DNA of 11,912 nucleotides. Origin: Bathymodiolus brooksi thiotrophic gill symbiont. Its GTDB lineage: Bacteria > Pseudomonadota > Gammaproteobacteria > PS1 > Pseudothioglobaceae. Every line of letters begins with the position of its first letter. Positions within the stretch are counted from its first letter, which is position 1. This document shows positions 1-6,273 of the stretch, one piece after another. A program made the translations under genes and the position numbers. Under the pieces are notes generated by a model that had not been told where the DNA came from, did no database searches, and worked only from the letters and a program-made list of their open reading frames with translations. The stretch spans positions 1-11,912 of the forward strand of contig NZ_CAHJWD020000477.1 in the NCBI RefSeq assembly GCF_903642095.1. The letters run 5' to 3'.

Positions 1-2
1 TA

Positions 3-386
3 TTTGTGAAAATTTATCATAATTTTAAATACTATGATTCAGAAAAAGCCAAACCACTGACATGGATGATAACCATTGCACGCAACTATGCGATTGATTT
101 TTATCGCAAAAAACAATTGCCAATTATCGATGATTTTGATTTAAATGTTATTGACGATGGGCAAATCCAACTATTAGAAAAACTGGAGCAATCTGAAAAC
201 AAAAAGCGCATTATTGCGTGCTTAAAAATACTAGACACTCATATTAAAGATGCCGTATTTATGCAATATTTTCACGGCAAAACCTACACACAAATTGCCA
301 AAACTTTTAACAAATCAGAAAACACTATTAAAAGTTGGGTGAAACGCGCCCTACCCAAACTAAAAACCTGCTTGGAGGCTTTATGA
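3..386 (+). CDS. ECF-type RNA polymerase sigma factor, 5' truncated by window edge
   Basis: Directs RNA polymerase to a dedicated promoter set, normally held in check by a membrane anti-sigma factor. The visible 127 residues hold the end of sigma region 2 (PLTWMITIARNYAIDFYRKK, typical of ECF factors paired with RskA-type regulators). A region 4 helix-turn-helix closes the protein (HGKTYTQIAKTFNKSENTIK, then SWVKRALPKLK). A GTG lies at position 6, but it falls inside the conserved 'FVKIY' stretch of region 2, so it is probably an internal valine and the gene starts upstream of the window. The stop overlaps the next ATG (ATGA, 383-386), which implies translational coupling to the anti-sigma candidate. 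The exact ECF subgroup cannot be assigned from the fragment. Confidence 0.85.
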   Translation, partial: FVKIYHNFKYYDSEKAKPLTWMITIARNYAIDFYRKKQLPIIDDFDLNVIDDGQIQLLEKLEQSENKKRIIACLKILDTHIKDAVFMQYFHGKTYTQIAKTFNKSENTIKSWVKRALPKLKTCLEAL

Positions 387-871
387 AACACAAAGAACTG
401 GCATTGTTAAATGCCATATCCCCTTTAAGTAAAAAGGTAAAAAATCAAGTTTGGTGCAATATTGCTGACAACCTTGGGTTAGGATTAAAAGGAAAAGTCA
501 AAAAAATACTGCGACTTTGGCACACCTTGTTTTTATTGATTCCAATCATAATTTTTACTTCACTGGCACCCAACGCTAACACCATTTTGAATGCTAGCGA
601 TACTGGCTGGGAGGCAACTTTGGAAAATCAGCAATTGTCTATCAAGGCAGTTAATCCAATGGTGGTTGATAAAGACGAAGTATGTGTGTTGTGGATTAAA
701 AAAGGGGGTCAAATTTTTAAAGTTACTGAATTACCTAATAACGGGGTAAAAAACATAATTTTAGGTAAAATTATGCTGGCTAATTTCAAACATGCCATGG
801 TAATAATTTCGGTTGAAAACAAAGCCCACATAATAATGCCGAAAAAAATAGAATACACAAAACGCCTATGA
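383..871 (+). CDS. RskA-like membrane anti-sigma factor candidate (short form)
   Basis: Probably the regulator of the preceding sigma factor. The 162-residue protein has a short cytoplasmic N-terminus (1-43), one transmembrane segment (about 44-62) and an exported C-terminal domain. That domain resembles the RskA C-terminal fold: W76-E-A-T-L, then [19 protein letters not shown] at 100-118, matching the family pattern LWL..GG....LG.L. The start at 383 is supported by GGAGG at 375-379 and by the ATGA overlap with the sigma gene. An in-frame ATG at 335 lies inside the sigma gene and is unlikely. Relatives I know have roughly 90-100 residues before the membrane. Here only the linker-like part ([11 protein letters not shown]) is recognisable, so the sigma-binding helices look reduced. 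It overlaps the next gene by ATGA. Confidence 0.7.
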   Translation: MKHKELALLNAISPLSKKVKNQVWCNIADNLGLGLKGKVKKILRLWHTLFLLIPIIIFTSLAPNANTILNASDTGWEATLENQQLSIKAVNPMVVDKDEVCVLWIKKGGQIFKVTELPNNGVKNIILGKIMLANFKHAMVIISVENKAHIIMPKKIEYTKRL

Positions 872-3075
872 AACACCTAAAAGCACTTATTTTTCTTTTC
901 CCCACATTAATTATGGCACATTCAGATCAGGATTTACAATCGGCTTATCAGCAAAAAAGTTCAGATTATCAGCCACGCACTAAACACCTTGACAATGGCA
1001 AAGCCAAATTTACCAATCATTTAATTTTAGCCAATTCCCCTTATTTATTACAACATGCACACAACCCTGTGAATTGGTATGGCTTTAATGACGAGGCTTT
1101 TGAATTGGCAAAACAACAAAATAAATTGATATTTTTGTCCATTGGTTATGCCACTTGCCACTGGTGCCATGTGATGGAGGAAGAGAGTTTTGAAGATTTA
1201 GCCGTTGCCGAAGTGTTGAACAAAAATTTTATTGCCATTAAGGTGGACAGAGAGGTGCTGCCAGATGTGGACAGTCATTTTATGGGTATTGCTCAATTAC
1301 TAACAGGCAGTGGTGGATGGCCGTTAAATGTAGTGCTAACGCCAGCAGGTGATGGTTTTTTTGCAGGCACTTATTTCCCTAAAAACACACTAATTACTAA
1401 ACTTAAGCAACTACAAAATGTTTGGCAATATGAGCAAAATATCATTACAAAAACGGTTGAAAGCGTTAAAGTTGCACTACTTGAAGAAACTTCATCAACC
1501 ACAAAATTACCTCAAAATTTACAATCATTGGCTGTGCAAAATTTACTCAAAAACTTTGATGAATTTGATGGCGGTTTTGGCAATGCACCCAAATTTCCTC
1601 ACGAAGCACAGCTGTTAATGTTGATTAATGAACAAATGCGCTACCCTAGCGATGATAAATTAAATGCCATCACTACAACACTTGACAATATGGCAAGTGG
1701 TGGGATTTACGATATCGTTGGTGGCGGGTTTCATCGATATGCCACCGATAATGCTTGGCTGTTCCCACATTTTGAAAAAATGCTCTACAATCAAGCGCAA
1801 TTAGCCATGGTTTATAGCAAAGCCTACCAACTTACCCACAAGCCTCTTTATCAACGCATTGCCAAACAAACGCTAGATTATGTCATTCGTGAAATGCAAA
1901 ATGGTGGGTTTTATAGTGCCACTGATGCGGATAGTAACGGCGAAGAGGGTTTGTTTTTTATTTGGAATATTCAAGAATTAAAGGCAATTTTAGGTGCTGA
2001 TTTTGTCGAATTTCAACACTATTTTGAGTTATCAAACGCCACCGAATTTGAACAGGATTTTGTTATTCATCTTAAAGATATTAATAAAATTCAAGCAGTT
2101 GATTTGATAAAAATTGACACCCTATTAGCAAAGCTTTATCAAGTGCGACAGAATCGTAAAAAACCTTTGCTTGATAACAAAATCTTATTATCATGGAATG
2201 CATTATTATTAAAAACATTTGTTGTTGCCAGCGAAATTGACGGTAAATATTTAAAAGTGGCACAAAATTTGGCTGATTTTTTACTGGATAATTTTTATCA
2301 AAAATATTTACAACGCGTTCAAATTAAGGGTCAAACTTCACAACGCGCAATTTTTGAAGATTATGCTTATTTTGCTGATGGGTTAATTGATTTGTATGAT
2401 GCAACGGGTCATAAAAAATATTTAACAACAGCACAAAAGTTAACAGATGAAGCTATTTACAATTTTTGGGATAAGAAAAATTTTGGCTTCAAAATCAGCA
2501 ACAATAAACGCATCAATAACAACAAAGAAATTTACGATGGTGCTATTTTTAATGCCAATGGCGTTGCTTACGGTGTGCTCAATAAATTATCCACTCGCAC
2601 TCAAGATAAAAAATATCAGCAATTCGCTCAACAATTACTATTAAGTTTCAGCACAAAAATTCATAAAAATCCCAGTGCTTATGCCAGTATCGTCAAAAAT
2701 TATAGCGACAAACAACAAGGGATTTTGGCAAACACCGTCTATGCGTATGATGGCAGAATTAAAATCCAATCTAGCCACAACCAAGTCATTCTTAATATTG
2801 AAAAAGGCTGGCACATTAATGCTAATAAGGTTTTACAAAAAAGTTTAATTGCCACTCAACTTGTTAGTGATAATATAAAAACAATTAACTACCCACAAGA
2901 AAAACGCATTAATTTGGGCTTTAGTAAAGAAAAATTAGCCATATACGATGAAGAAATTACACTTAATTTCTCCCTAAAAGACAAGAAATTTACCCTTGCC
3001 AAATTGACTTTACAGGCTTGTAGCGATAAAGTATGCTTACCGCCACAACAAATCAAAATATCAATTAACCCTTAA
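868..3075 (+). CDS. Exported DUF255 (YyaL/SSP411-type) thioredoxin-like protein with C-terminal DsbD-alpha-like domain
   Basis: A 735-residue protein. Residues 1-17 form a likely Sec signal peptide ending LIMA|HS, so it should act in the periplasm. Residues about 48-205 are the DUF255 thioredoxin-like domain: [21 protein letters not shown], active-site CHWC at 97-100, KVDRE at 125-129, and the cis-proline loop GGWPL at 149-153. Residues about 220-620 resemble the alpha-helical, glycosidase-like barrel of this family ([18 protein letters not shown] near 233-250, [12 protein letters not shown] near 301-312, [13 protein letters not shown] near 352-364). Residues about 640-732 resemble the DsbD N-terminal (alpha) domain: KGWHINAN and a late CSDKVCLPP with C718 and C723. 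The true reaction of the family is not settled; a thiol-disulfide role is inferred from the two Cys pairs. The start at 868 overlaps the anti-sigma stop. Confidence 0.85.
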   Translation: MKHLKALIFLFPTLIMAHSDQDLQSAYQQKSSDYQPRTKHLDNGKAKFTNHLILANSPYLLQHAHNPVNWYGFNDEAFELAKQQNKLIFLSIGYATCHWCHVMEEESFEDLAVAEVLNKNFIAIKVDREVLPDVDSHFMGIAQLLTGSGGWPLNVVLTPAGDGFFAGTYFPKNTLITKLKQLQNVWQYEQNIITKTVESVKVALLEETSSTTKLPQNLQSLAVQNLLKNFDEFDGGFGNAPKFPHEAQLLMLINEQMRYPSDDKLNAITTTLDNMASGGIYDIVGGGFHRYATDNAWLFPHFEKMLYNQAQLAMVYSKAYQLTHKPLYQRIAKQTLDYVIREMQNGGFYSATDADSNGEEGLFFIWNIQELKAILGADFVEFQHYFELSNATEFEQDFVIHLKDINKIQAVDLIKIDTLLAKLYQVRQNRKKPLLDNKILLSWNALLLKTFVVASEIDGKYLKVAQNLADFLLDNFYQKYLQRVQIKGQTSQRAIFEDYAYFADGLIDLYDATGHKKYLTTAQKLTDEAIYNFWDKKNFGFKISNNKRINNNKEIYDGAIFNANGVAYGVLNKLSTRTQDKKYQQFAQQLLLSFSTKIHKNPSAYASIVKNYSDKQQGILANTVYAYDGRIKIQSSHNQVILNIEKGWHINANKVLQKSLIATQLVSDNIKTINYPQEKRINLGFSKEKLAIYDEEITLNFSLKDKKFTLAKLTLQACSDKVCLPPQQIKISINP

Positions 3076-3113
3076 CACTATCTTTGCACTTGCTTTTGAC
3101 ATTAATCGCCTCC

Positions 3114-3136
3114 TTGTCAAGATTGAACCTTGACAA
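3114..3136. repeat. Small inverted repeat upstream of the terminator
   Basis: TTGTCAAG (3114-3121) and CTTGACAA (3129-3136) form a perfect 8-bp stem with a 7-nt loop. It lies just before the main terminator hairpin in the gap between the convergent DUF255 and fabG genes. It could be a second RNA hairpin that assists 3'-end formation, or a protein binding site. No T-run follows it directly. Confidence 0.45.
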
Positions 3137-3137
3137 C

Positions 3138-3167
3138 AAAAAACCCAGCTTAAGTGCTGGGTTTTTT
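3138..3167. terminator. Bidirectional rho-independent terminator
   Basis: AAAAAACCCAGC (3138-3149), loop TTAAGT, then GCTGGGTTTTTT (3156-3167): a perfect 12-bp stem with a GC core, A-run on the left and T-run on the right. It therefore works in either direction. It lies between the stop of the DUF255 gene (3075) and the stop of fabG (3192), serving both convergent units. It also means fabG is the last gene of its transcript. Confidence 0.93.
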
Positions 3168-3191
3168 CTATGTATCAGATCAGAGACAAGA

Positions 3192-3938
3192 CTAAACGGT
3201 ATACATTCCGCCATTAATGTGTAATGTTTGTGCGGTAATATAGTTACTGCCATCCCCTGCTAAAAACAACACAGCATTGGCGATTTCATCAGCTGTACCG
3301 AGGCGACCCATGGGGATTTGTTTGGATATTGCTTCTTTTTGCTCTTCAGGCAGTGCGTTGGTCATATCTGTTTCAATAAAACCGGGGGCAATGGCATTCA
3401 CGGTAATACCACGAGTACCTACTTCACGGGCAAGTGATTTGGTAAAGCCCATGATACCTGCCTTAGCAGCGGCGTAGTTGGTTTGCCCTGCGTTACCCAT
3501 CGCACCGACCACAGAGGCAATAGAGATAATGCGTCCCGCCTTTTTCTTCATCATTCCACGCAATACCGCTTTGGACATTTTATAAACTGAGGAAAGGTTG
3601 GTGTTTATAATGTCTTCCCACTCGTCTTCTTTCATCCGCATTAGTAGGTTATCACGAGTAATACCTGCATTATTAACCAAAATATCAATCGTGCCATAAG
3701 TATCAACAATAGATTGAATAACCTCAGAAATTTTCTCATTATTAGTCACATTCAGTGTCATACCTATACCAGTTACTCCTTTTTCATTCAAAGTGCTACT
3801 TATCGCATCCGCACCTTTGTCGCTGGTTGCTGTGCCAATAATAGTGGCACCAGCTGCACCCAAAGACAAAGCAATGGCTTGTCCAATACCTCGGCTTGCA
3901 CCTGTAACTAATACGATTTTTCCTGCTAAATTATTCAT
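3192..3938 (-). CDS. fabG: 3-oxoacyl-[acyl-carrier-protein] reductase FabG
   Basis: Reduces 3-oxoacyl-ACP to 3-hydroxyacyl-ACP with NADPH in the elongation cycle of type II fatty acid synthesis, in the cytoplasm. It is a full-length (248 aa) short-chain dehydrogenase: cofactor loop TGASRGIG at 12-19, NNAG at 89-92, catalytic N114, S142, Y155 and K159 (the YAAAK motif), and PGFIETDM at 185-192. The C-terminus ends INGGMYTV, as in true FabG proteins. Its ATG shares one base with the TAA of fabD (TAATG), and its GGAGA ribosome binding site lies inside the end of fabD, so the two are translationally coupled. The SDR family is large, but the fabD linkage makes the assignment firm. acpP, usually next, is replaced by a terminator. 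Confidence 0.97.
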   Translation of the reverse strand: MNNLAGKIVLVTGASRGIGQAIALSLGAAGATIIGTATSDKGADAISSTLNEKGVTGIGMTLNVTNNEKISEVIQSIVDTYGTIDILVNNAGITRDNLLMRMKEDEWEDIINTNLSSVYKMSKAVLRGMMKKKAGRIISIASVVGAMGNAGQTNYAAAKAGIMGFTKSLAREVGTRGITVNAIAPGFIETDMTNALPEEQKEAISKQIPMGRLGTADEIANAVLFLAGDGSNYITAQTLHINGGMYTV

Positions 3939-4867
3939 TATTTAATCTCCTGTAAAATTGCTACAACACTAGCTGAATCCAACACAGCATTTGCACTTAA
4001 TGATTTTTCAATTCTTTTGGTTAAGCCTGTAAGCACCTTGCCTGGACCTGATTCAATCAATTTTTCCACACCCATACCTGCCATGGCTTGCACTGTGCCA
4101 GTCCATAAAACAGGCTTGTGTAATTGTGCCACAATTTTGGCTTTTATTTCATCAACATTAACTGCCTTAGTCGCATCAACATTATGCAATACATCAACCG
4201 TACCCATTTTAAAATGAACGGACTCTACTGCATTTGCAAACACGGTGGCGGCATCATTCATTAACGAACAATGCGATGGCACGCTCACAGGCAATATGAT
4301 AGCGCGTTTTGCACCTGCTGTTTTCATGGCTTCACAAGTCGCATCTATCGCCACCTTGTTGCCTGCGATAACCACTTGCCCATTGGCATTAAAGTTTACC
4401 GCCTCAACAATACCATCACCCGAATAATTGGCACAAATCTCAACCACTGCCTCATCATCCAAACCCAAAATAGCCGCCATTGCACCCACACCAGCAGGCA
4501 CCGCAGATTGCATCAATTCCGCACGCTGATGCACCAATTGAATACCATCATCAAATTTCAACGCACCTGCGGCAACCAATGCTGTGTATTCTCCCAAACT
4601 ATGTCCTGCCATACAAATAGGGGATAAATCCATTTCACCATTCAGCACTTGATAAGTTGCATAACCTGCTGCCAGCATTGCAGGCTGTGTATTTTGTGTC
4701 TGATTAAGCCCCTCTTGATCCTTCTGCGTTAACGCCCACAAATCAAAACCCAAGATATCACTTGCTTCTTCAAAAGTATCCTTAACCACAGAAAAATTAT
4801 CTGCTAAATCTGACAACATTCCCAATGATTGAGATCCTTGTCCAGGAAAAATAAGGGCATATTTCAT
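3938..4867 (-). CDS. fabD: Malonyl-CoA:ACP transacylase FabD
   Basis: Moves the malonyl group from coenzyme A to acyl carrier protein, supplying the extender unit for fatty acid synthesis. At 309 residues it matches the E. coli enzyme. Visible motifs are the N-terminal FPGQGSQ at 7-13, the nucleophile elbow GHSLGE with S90, R115 in the QRAELMQ helix, and catalytic H199 in VPSHCSLM. AAAGGA sits about 6 nt before the ATG, supporting this start. It is coupled to fabG by a one-base overlap. The 73-nt gap upstream holds a weak hairpin and no convincing promoter, so fabD may be transcribed from the upstream genes or from a weak local promoter. Confidence 0.97.
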   Translation of the reverse strand: MKYALIFPGQGSQSLGMLSDLADNFSVVKDTFEEASDILGFDLWALTQKDQEGLNQTQNTQPAMLAAGYATYQVLNGEMDLSPICMAGHSLGEYTALVAAGALKFDDGIQLVHQRAELMQSAVPAGVGAMAAILGLDDEAVVEICANYSGDGIVEAVNFNANGQVVIAGNKVAIDATCEAMKTAGAKRAIILPVSVPSHCSLMNDAATVFANAVESVHFKMGTVDVLHNVDATKAVNVDEIKAKIVAQLHKPVLWTGTVQAMAGMGVEKLIESGPGKVLTGLTKRIEKSLSANAVLDSASVVAILQEIK

Positions 4868-4906
4868 AGTAAATCCTTTGTAATCATTATTTTAAAAATA
4901 AAGAGT

Positions 4907-4925
4907 TTCGTATCGCTGATACAAA
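4907..4925 (-). terminator. Weak terminator-like hairpin between the hypothetical gene and fabD
   Basis: Read on the - strand, GTATC/GATAC form a stem around a 3-nt AGC loop. The stem extends by one G-U and two A-U pairs to about 8 bp. An AT-rich tract with a short T-run follows (CTCTTTATTTTT). The stem is short and the T-run is interrupted, so this would attenuate rather than stop transcription into fabD. Confidence 0.25.
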
Positions 4926-4940
4926 CATTTTTTAAGAAAT

Positions 4941-5489
4941 CTAACTGGTTATTGACACTGAATCACCTGTATTAAAACGATAATCTCTTTGCATGATATC
5001 AGTCTCGACTTTATAGTCTTTAATATCAATACTAGAAGTATTGTAATAAGGACAATCTGCTGTAATAGATAGGCGGATGATTTGATACTTTAAGCACTCT
5101 ATTTGTATATCCTCGTCTTTTATATAAAGGTGGGACTGGTGTGCGTACTCGGCATTATTATCACTAGCATCAAATTTCTTAATATACATTAATTCACGAT
5201 CGGCTATATGATGCAAGCGTATAAGTGAAATACTACCACTTGGAGAGCGATTTTCAAAACCTTTTACCACTATACGAATATTAACAAGATCTTGATCTGT
5301 TTTATTTATAAGTTTAATTTTTAAACTTTGAGTGCCATCTTTTCTTTCAGACATAATAAATTTATCTGAAATCAATATATTTGGCTTATGTTTCTTATTG
5401 TTAGTATATAAGAATATTTTAGAAGCAATATAACTAGCAACAATACCTATAATAACACTAGGTATTGTTGCTAAACCCACTTCAATCAT
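4941..5489 (-). CDS. Unrecognised one-pass membrane protein with soluble beta-rich domain
   Basis: I do not recognise this 182-residue protein. It has one N-terminal transmembrane helix (about residues 5-27, IPSVIIGIVASYIASKIFLY), a short basic stretch (NNKKHK) and a C-terminal domain of about 145 residues. That domain has alternating strand-like segments (LKIKLINKTDQDLVNIRIVV, then IIRLSITADCPYY). The layout resembles uncharacterised accessory proteins with a membrane anchor and an Ig-like or channel-tail-like sandwich; no enzyme motif is visible. The start at 5489 is forced, because in-frame TAA and TAG codons sit directly before it. The only good ribosome binding site is too far upstream and fits a 7-codon leader instead. 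It is AT-richer than its neighbours and interrupts the housekeeping run between rpmA and fabD, so it may be an insertion. Confidence 0.65.
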   Translation of the reverse strand: MIEVGLATIPSVIIGIVASYIASKIFLYTNNKKHKPNILISDKFIMSERKDGTQSLKIKLINKTDQDLVNIRIVVKGFENRSPSGSISLIRLHHIADRELMYIKKFDASDNNAEYAHQSHLYIKDEDIQIECLKYQIIRLSITADCPYYNTSSIDIKDYKVETDIMQRDYRFNTGDSVSITS

Positions 5490-5505
5490 CTATTACATCT
5501 CTCAT
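5482..5505 (-). promoter_or_regulatory. 7-codon leader ORF overlapping the start of the hypothetical gene
   Basis: On the - strand AAAAGGAG (5519-5512) is followed 6 nt later by ATG AGA GAT GTA ATA GAT GAT TGA, which encodes MRDVIDD. Its stop lies inside ATGATTGA, so it overlaps the first codons of the downstream gene. The Shine-Dalgarno spacing is ideal for this leader and too long (22 nt) for the main ATG. Termination and reinitiation is the simplest reading. A frameshift that split the original start from the gene is the alternative. Confidence 0.4.
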
Positions 5506-5542
5506 TGCTAACTCCTTTTATTGTGGACTAGTCATTGTAATA

Positions 5543-5570
5543 CATTAATTTGTCAACAATTCATTAATTT
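5543..5570. repeat. 9-bp direct repeat flanking a TTGACA element
   Basis: CATTAATTT occurs at 5543-5551 and 5562-5570, a 19-bp period. Between them, on the - strand, lies TTGACA (5556-5551), a perfect -35 hexamer that would drive the hypothetical gene. No good -10 box is found at 16-18 bp (GACTAG or TGACTA only), so a promoter is not firmly supported. The repeats could be an operator for a dimeric regulator, or chance in AT-rich DNA. Confidence 0.3.
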
Positions 5571-5593
5571 CTTTCTAATACCACTATCTAAGG

Positions 5594-5851
5594 TTATATA
5601 GTTTGAATTGAGACAGTTTGACGCATAAATTTACCTTTTTTAGCAAAAGTTACTCTACCATCTGCAATGGCAAATAATGTGTCGTCTTTACCTTTGCGAA
5701 CATTAACGCCTGGGTGAAATTTAGTGCCTCTTTGACGAACTAAAATGTTGCCAGCTAATACCAGTTGACCGCCAAATCTTTTTACACCTAAGCGTTTTGA
5801 TACGGAATCTCTACCGTTATTAGTACTACCGCCTGCTTTTTTATGTGCCAT
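5594..5851 (-). CDS. rpmA: 50S ribosomal protein L27
   Basis: Component of the large ribosomal subunit whose N-terminal tail reaches toward the peptidyl transferase centre. It is 85 residues, full length, and starts [16 protein letters not shown] with no N-terminal extension needing cleavage, as expected outside Firmicutes. The conserved [11 protein letters not shown] and [13 protein letters not shown] stretches are intact. It lies 12 nt after rplU, the usual arrangement. The GTPase gene obg, often next, is not present; an unrecognised membrane protein follows after 104 nt. Confidence 0.98.
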   Translation of the reverse strand: MAHKKAGGSTNNGRDSVSKRLGVKRFGGQLVLAGNILVRQRGTKFHPGVNVRKGKDDTLFAIADGRVTFAKKGKFMRQTVSIQTI

Positions 5852-5863
5852 GAGTTTATACTC

Positions 5864-6175
5864 CTATGAATTAATTTTTGTAATTTCAATCTCAGTGAAT
5901 AACTGTCTATGACCTTGTTGCTTCATTGAGTGCTTACGACGACGGAATTTAAGAATATGTACTTTTTTTCCTTTGCCTTGAGAAATCACTTTCGCTTCAA
6001 CACTGGCTTTTGCCACTAGGGGTGAACCAATTTCAACTTTATCACCATCGGCAACCATTAGAACATCCTTAAAGGTGATGCTCTTGCCTGGCTCAACTTC
6101 TAATTTTTCAACTTTTAGCGTTGTGCCTTGCTCAACTCTAAATTGCTGACCACCTGTTTTGATAACTGCATACAT
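5864..6175 (-). CDS. rplU: 50S ribosomal protein L21
   Basis: Large-subunit protein that binds 23S rRNA. It is 103 residues, the same length as in E. coli. It opens [14 protein letters not shown] and carries the conserved [21 protein letters not shown] segment at about 71-91, then ends ITKINS. It is the first gene of the leftward rplU-rpmA unit. A likely -10 box lies 35 nt upstream of the ATG. Confidence 0.98.
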   Translation of the reverse strand: MYAVIKTGGQQFRVEQGTTLKVEKLEVEPGKSITFKDVLMVADGDKVEIGSPLVAKASVEAKVISQGKGKKVHILKFRRRKHSMKQQGHRQLFTEIEITKINS

Positions 6176-6209
6176 AATAAAACCTGTCTATGTGTCGTAA
6201 AAATGGGCA

Positions 6210-6238
6210 ATTATACGCTAAGGCAACCACTTACGAAA
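6210..6238 (-). promoter_or_regulatory. Promoter for rplU-rpmA
   Basis: A perfect TATAAT is read on the - strand at 6215-6210, with TTTCGT at 6238-6233 exactly 17 bp upstream as a weak -35. Predicted transcription starts near 6203, giving a leader of about 28 nt before the rplU ATG. The strong -10 and correct spacing support it; the -35 is poor. Confidence 0.6.
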
Positions 6239-6240
6239 GG

Positions 6241-6246
6241 TATAAT
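6241..6246 (+). promoter_or_regulatory. -10 element for ppiB-lpxH
   Basis: A perfect TATAAT lies 27 nt before the ppiB ATG on the + strand, preceded by GG. No convincing -35 is seen at 16-18 bp (sequence near CTAAGG). It sits back to back with the rplU promoter, whose -35 region directly abuts it, so the two divergent promoters may compete. Confidence 0.5.
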
Positions 6247-6273
6247 TTACATTTTTATTTAAATGTATTGATT

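Noticed and set aside
335..382. Upstream in-frame ATG giving a 178-residue anti-sigma protein
   Set aside because: It lies inside the sigma-factor coding sequence and has no ribosome binding site. The ATG at 383 has GGAGG and the ATGA overlap.
4271..4627. His/Cys-rich 118-residue frame on the + strand
   Set aside because: It runs antisense to fabD, which is complete and has every catalytic residue; there is no ribosome binding site or homology pattern.
6190..6273. Longer N-terminus for PpiB starting at 6190
   Set aside because: The extra 28 residues match nothing in cyclophilins, and the start would lie upstream of the likely -10 box at 6241-6246.
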